Assembly: GCF_007743815.1 (NCBI RefSeq)
Contig: NZ_CP036265.1
Location: 3,242,823-3,306,822, forward strand
Direction of reading: 5' to 3'
DNA: 64,000 nt
From: Alienimonas californiensis
Lineage (GTDB): Bacteria > Planctomycetota > Planctomycetia > Planctomycetales > Planctomycetaceae
Shown here: positions 62,533 to 64,000 of the stretch, in pieces
Numbering within the stretch: position 1 is the first letter of the stretch
How the letters are laid out: every line of letters begins with the position of its first letter
The notes under the pieces: generated by a model
What the model was told of the DNA's origin: nothing
Seen by the model: only the letters and a program-made list of their open reading frames with translations
The model's database searches: none
Translations under genes and position numbers: made by a program

Positions 62533-64000
62533 ATGCCCCTGCCCGACGCCGTCCGCGACTCGCTCACCGCCCAATTCGCCACGCTTTACGGCGACCGGGC
62601 GTCGGAGGCGCTGGCGGGCGTCGAAGCGATTGCCGAGCGCTACGACCTGCCGGCGAAGCAGGGCGAACTGTGGGACGAAGCCGACGCCGTCCTCATCACC
62701 TACGGCGACATGGTCCGCCCCGACTCCGGGGAAGCCGGCGGCGACGGCCACGCCCTGCCGGCTCAGACGAAATGGCTGCTGGACCACGAATTAAACGGCC
62801 CGCTGAGCGGGGTGCATCTGCTGCCGCACTTCCCCTATAGCAGCGACGACGGCTTCAGCGTGATCGACTATCGGGCCGTCGACCCGGACGTCGGCGATTG
62901 GGACGACGTGGAGGCCTTGGGCGAGCGGTTCGACCTGGCCTTCGATTACGTGCTCAACCACTGCTCCGCGGAGAACGCCTGGTTCAAGGCGTTTCTCAAG
63001 CAGGAGAAGCCGTACAAAGATTGGTTCATCGTCGAGGATCCCGAAGACCCGCGGCTCCAGCAGGTCACCCGGCCGCGGACGCACCCGCTGCTCACGCCGT
63101 TTCAGACGGCGGACGGCACGAAGCACGTCTGGACGACTTTCAGCGCCGACCAGGTCGACCTGAACTTTGCCGAGCCGGGGGTGATGATCGAGATGCTGGA
63201 CGTTCTGATCGGCTACGCCGCCCGGGGCGCCCGCATTCTGCGGATGGACGCGATCGCCTATCTCTGGAAGCGGTTGGGCACGAACTGCATCCATCTGCCG
63301 GAGACGCACACGGCCCTCAAGGTGATGCGGGAGGTGTTGGACGCCGTCGCCCCCGGCACGCTGATTCTCTCGGAGACGAACGTCCCCCACGCGGAAAATA
63401 TTTCGTACTTCGGCGGCGGCGACGAGGCGCACCTCGTTTATAACTTCAGCCTCCCGCCGCTGTTGCTCGACGCCCTGACCACCGGCGATGGGCAGTACCT
63501 CAACGACTGGCTGCGGGGGCTGTCCGAGCCGGGCACGGGGATGACGTATTTTAACTTCACGGCTAGTCACGACGGCGTCGGCGTGCGGCCGTTGGAGGGG
63601 CTCGCCCCGCCGGAGCGGCTGGAGGGGCTCGTCGCCGCCGTCGAGGCCCGCGGCGGCCAGGTCAGCCGCCGCACCAACCCGGACGGCAGCAAAACGCCGT
63701 ATGAATTGAACTGCACCTATTTCAGCGCCCTGGGGGATCCCTCCGCCGGGAACGACGCCGGGGCCCGCGACGCCCACGTCCGCCGGTTTCTCTCGTCGCA
63801 GGCGGTCATGCTGGCGCTGAAGGGCATCCCCGGCATTTATTTTCACAGCCTCGTCGGCACGCCGAATTGGGGCGAGGGCGTGGCGCAGACCGGCCGGGCC
63901 CGGACCGTCAATCGCCGCAAGTTCTCGCGGTCCGAGCTGGACGAACACCTCCAAACGCCCGCCGCCGCGGCGGTGTTCGAGGGGTATATCACGCTCCTCA
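62533..64000 (+). CDS. GH13_18 phosphorylase, probably glucosylglycerate or sucrose phosphorylase, truncated at the window end
   Basis: 489 residues visible; no stop before the end. GH13 subfamily 18 features: HLLPHFPYSSDDGFSVIDYR, FDYVLNHCSAENAWF, the nucleophile in RILRMDAIAYLWK, acid/base Glu in LILSETNVPH and FTASHDGVGVRPLEG. GTNCIHLPETH, in the acceptor loop, looks more like glucosylglycerate phosphorylases than sucrose phosphorylases, and gpgS lies upstream, so I favour reversible phosphorolysis of glucosylglycerate. The IS and REP hairpin just upstream may affect its expression. It is probably the recycling arm of the solute cluster. Confidence 0.88.
   Translation, partial: MPLPDAVRDSLTAQFATLYGDRASEALAGVEAIAERYDLPAKQGELWDEADAVLITYGDMVRPDSGEAGGDGHALPAQTKWLLDHELNGPLSGVHLLPHFPYSSDDGFSVIDYRAVDPDVGDWDDVEALGERFDLAFDYVLNHCSAENAWFKAFLKQEKPYKDWFIVEDPEDPRLQQVTRPRTHPLLTPFQTADGTKHVWTTFSADQVDLNFAEPGVMIEMLDVLIGYAARGARILRMDAIAYLWKRLGTNCIHLPETHTALKVMREVLDAVAPGTLILSETNVPHAENISYFGGGDEAHLVYNFSLPPLLLDALTTGDGQYLNDWLRGLSEPGTGMTYFNFTASHDGVGVRPLEGLAPPERLEGLVAAVEARGGQVSRRTNPDGSKTPYELNCTYFSALGDPSAGNDAGARDAHVRRFLSSQAVMLALKGIPGIYFHSLVGTPNWGEGVAQTGRARTVNRRKFSRSELDEHLQTPAAAAVFEGYITLL

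Overview
The window is GC-rich bacterial chromosome that I read as a member of the Planctomycetes. The grounds are a C30-type carotenoid cluster (two CrtN/CrtP-like desaturases around an aldehyde dehydrogenase), a Tat-exported Gfo/Idh/MocA oxidoreductase, several Hanks-type kinases including one with a huge exported domain, a CX4CH cytochrome-like secreted protein, a cysteine-rich porin, scarce Shine-Dalgarno sites, and several families of short palindromic repeats. The species assignment is inference; no 16S gene is present.

Layout. 1-3.7 kb: carotenoid genes. 4-9 kb: a soluble Ser/Thr kinase, lepA and a NucS-like/DUF4268 protein. 9-17.6 kb (minus strand): a GAF-sigma54 activator, a membrane kinase with a beta-helix-like exported region, and an RND/MMPL transporter. 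17.8-25 kb: a secreted unknown, hemL, a frameshifted REP-associated transposase between perfect inverted REP copies, an esterase, and two secreted proteins. 25-29.6 kb: a DUF434 gene and an enlarged glnE carrying inserted ACT-like domains. 29.8-41 kb: a Tat oxidoreductase, an S41 protease, an AAA+ ATPase, a beta-helix protein, a DUF4139-like protein and an epimerase. 41-44.3 kb (minus strand): dodecin, msrP and an msrQ fused to a ferredoxin reductase and a ferredoxin. 44.5-51 kb: rhamnulokinase, ftsY, the porin and amt with an NtrC-like palindrome upstream. 51.3 kb: tRNA-Lys. 51.7-55.2 kb: a membrane protein, a phosphoesterase and an M20-like protein.

55.3 kb to the end is the most interesting part. 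A glucosyl-3-phosphoglycerate synthase (gpgS), a HAD phosphatase, two GT4-type glycosyltransferases and a GH13_18 phosphorylase suggest synthesis and recycling of glucosylglycerate-type compatible solutes. Inside this cluster sits a membrane-anchored barnase-family ribonuclease. The next gene, overlapping it by one base, encodes a barstar-like domain fused in frame to one of the glycosyltransferases. An IS5-like element has inserted into a REP hairpin just before the phosphorylase gene, with a recognisable 4-bp target duplication.

At least five palindromic repeat types occur. Several lie at gene ends and overlap stop codons, and one lies in frame inside a coding sequence. Two minus-strand gene pairs (kinase/RND and msrP/msrQ) share a TTGA stop-start overlap, which implies TTG initiation and translational coupling.
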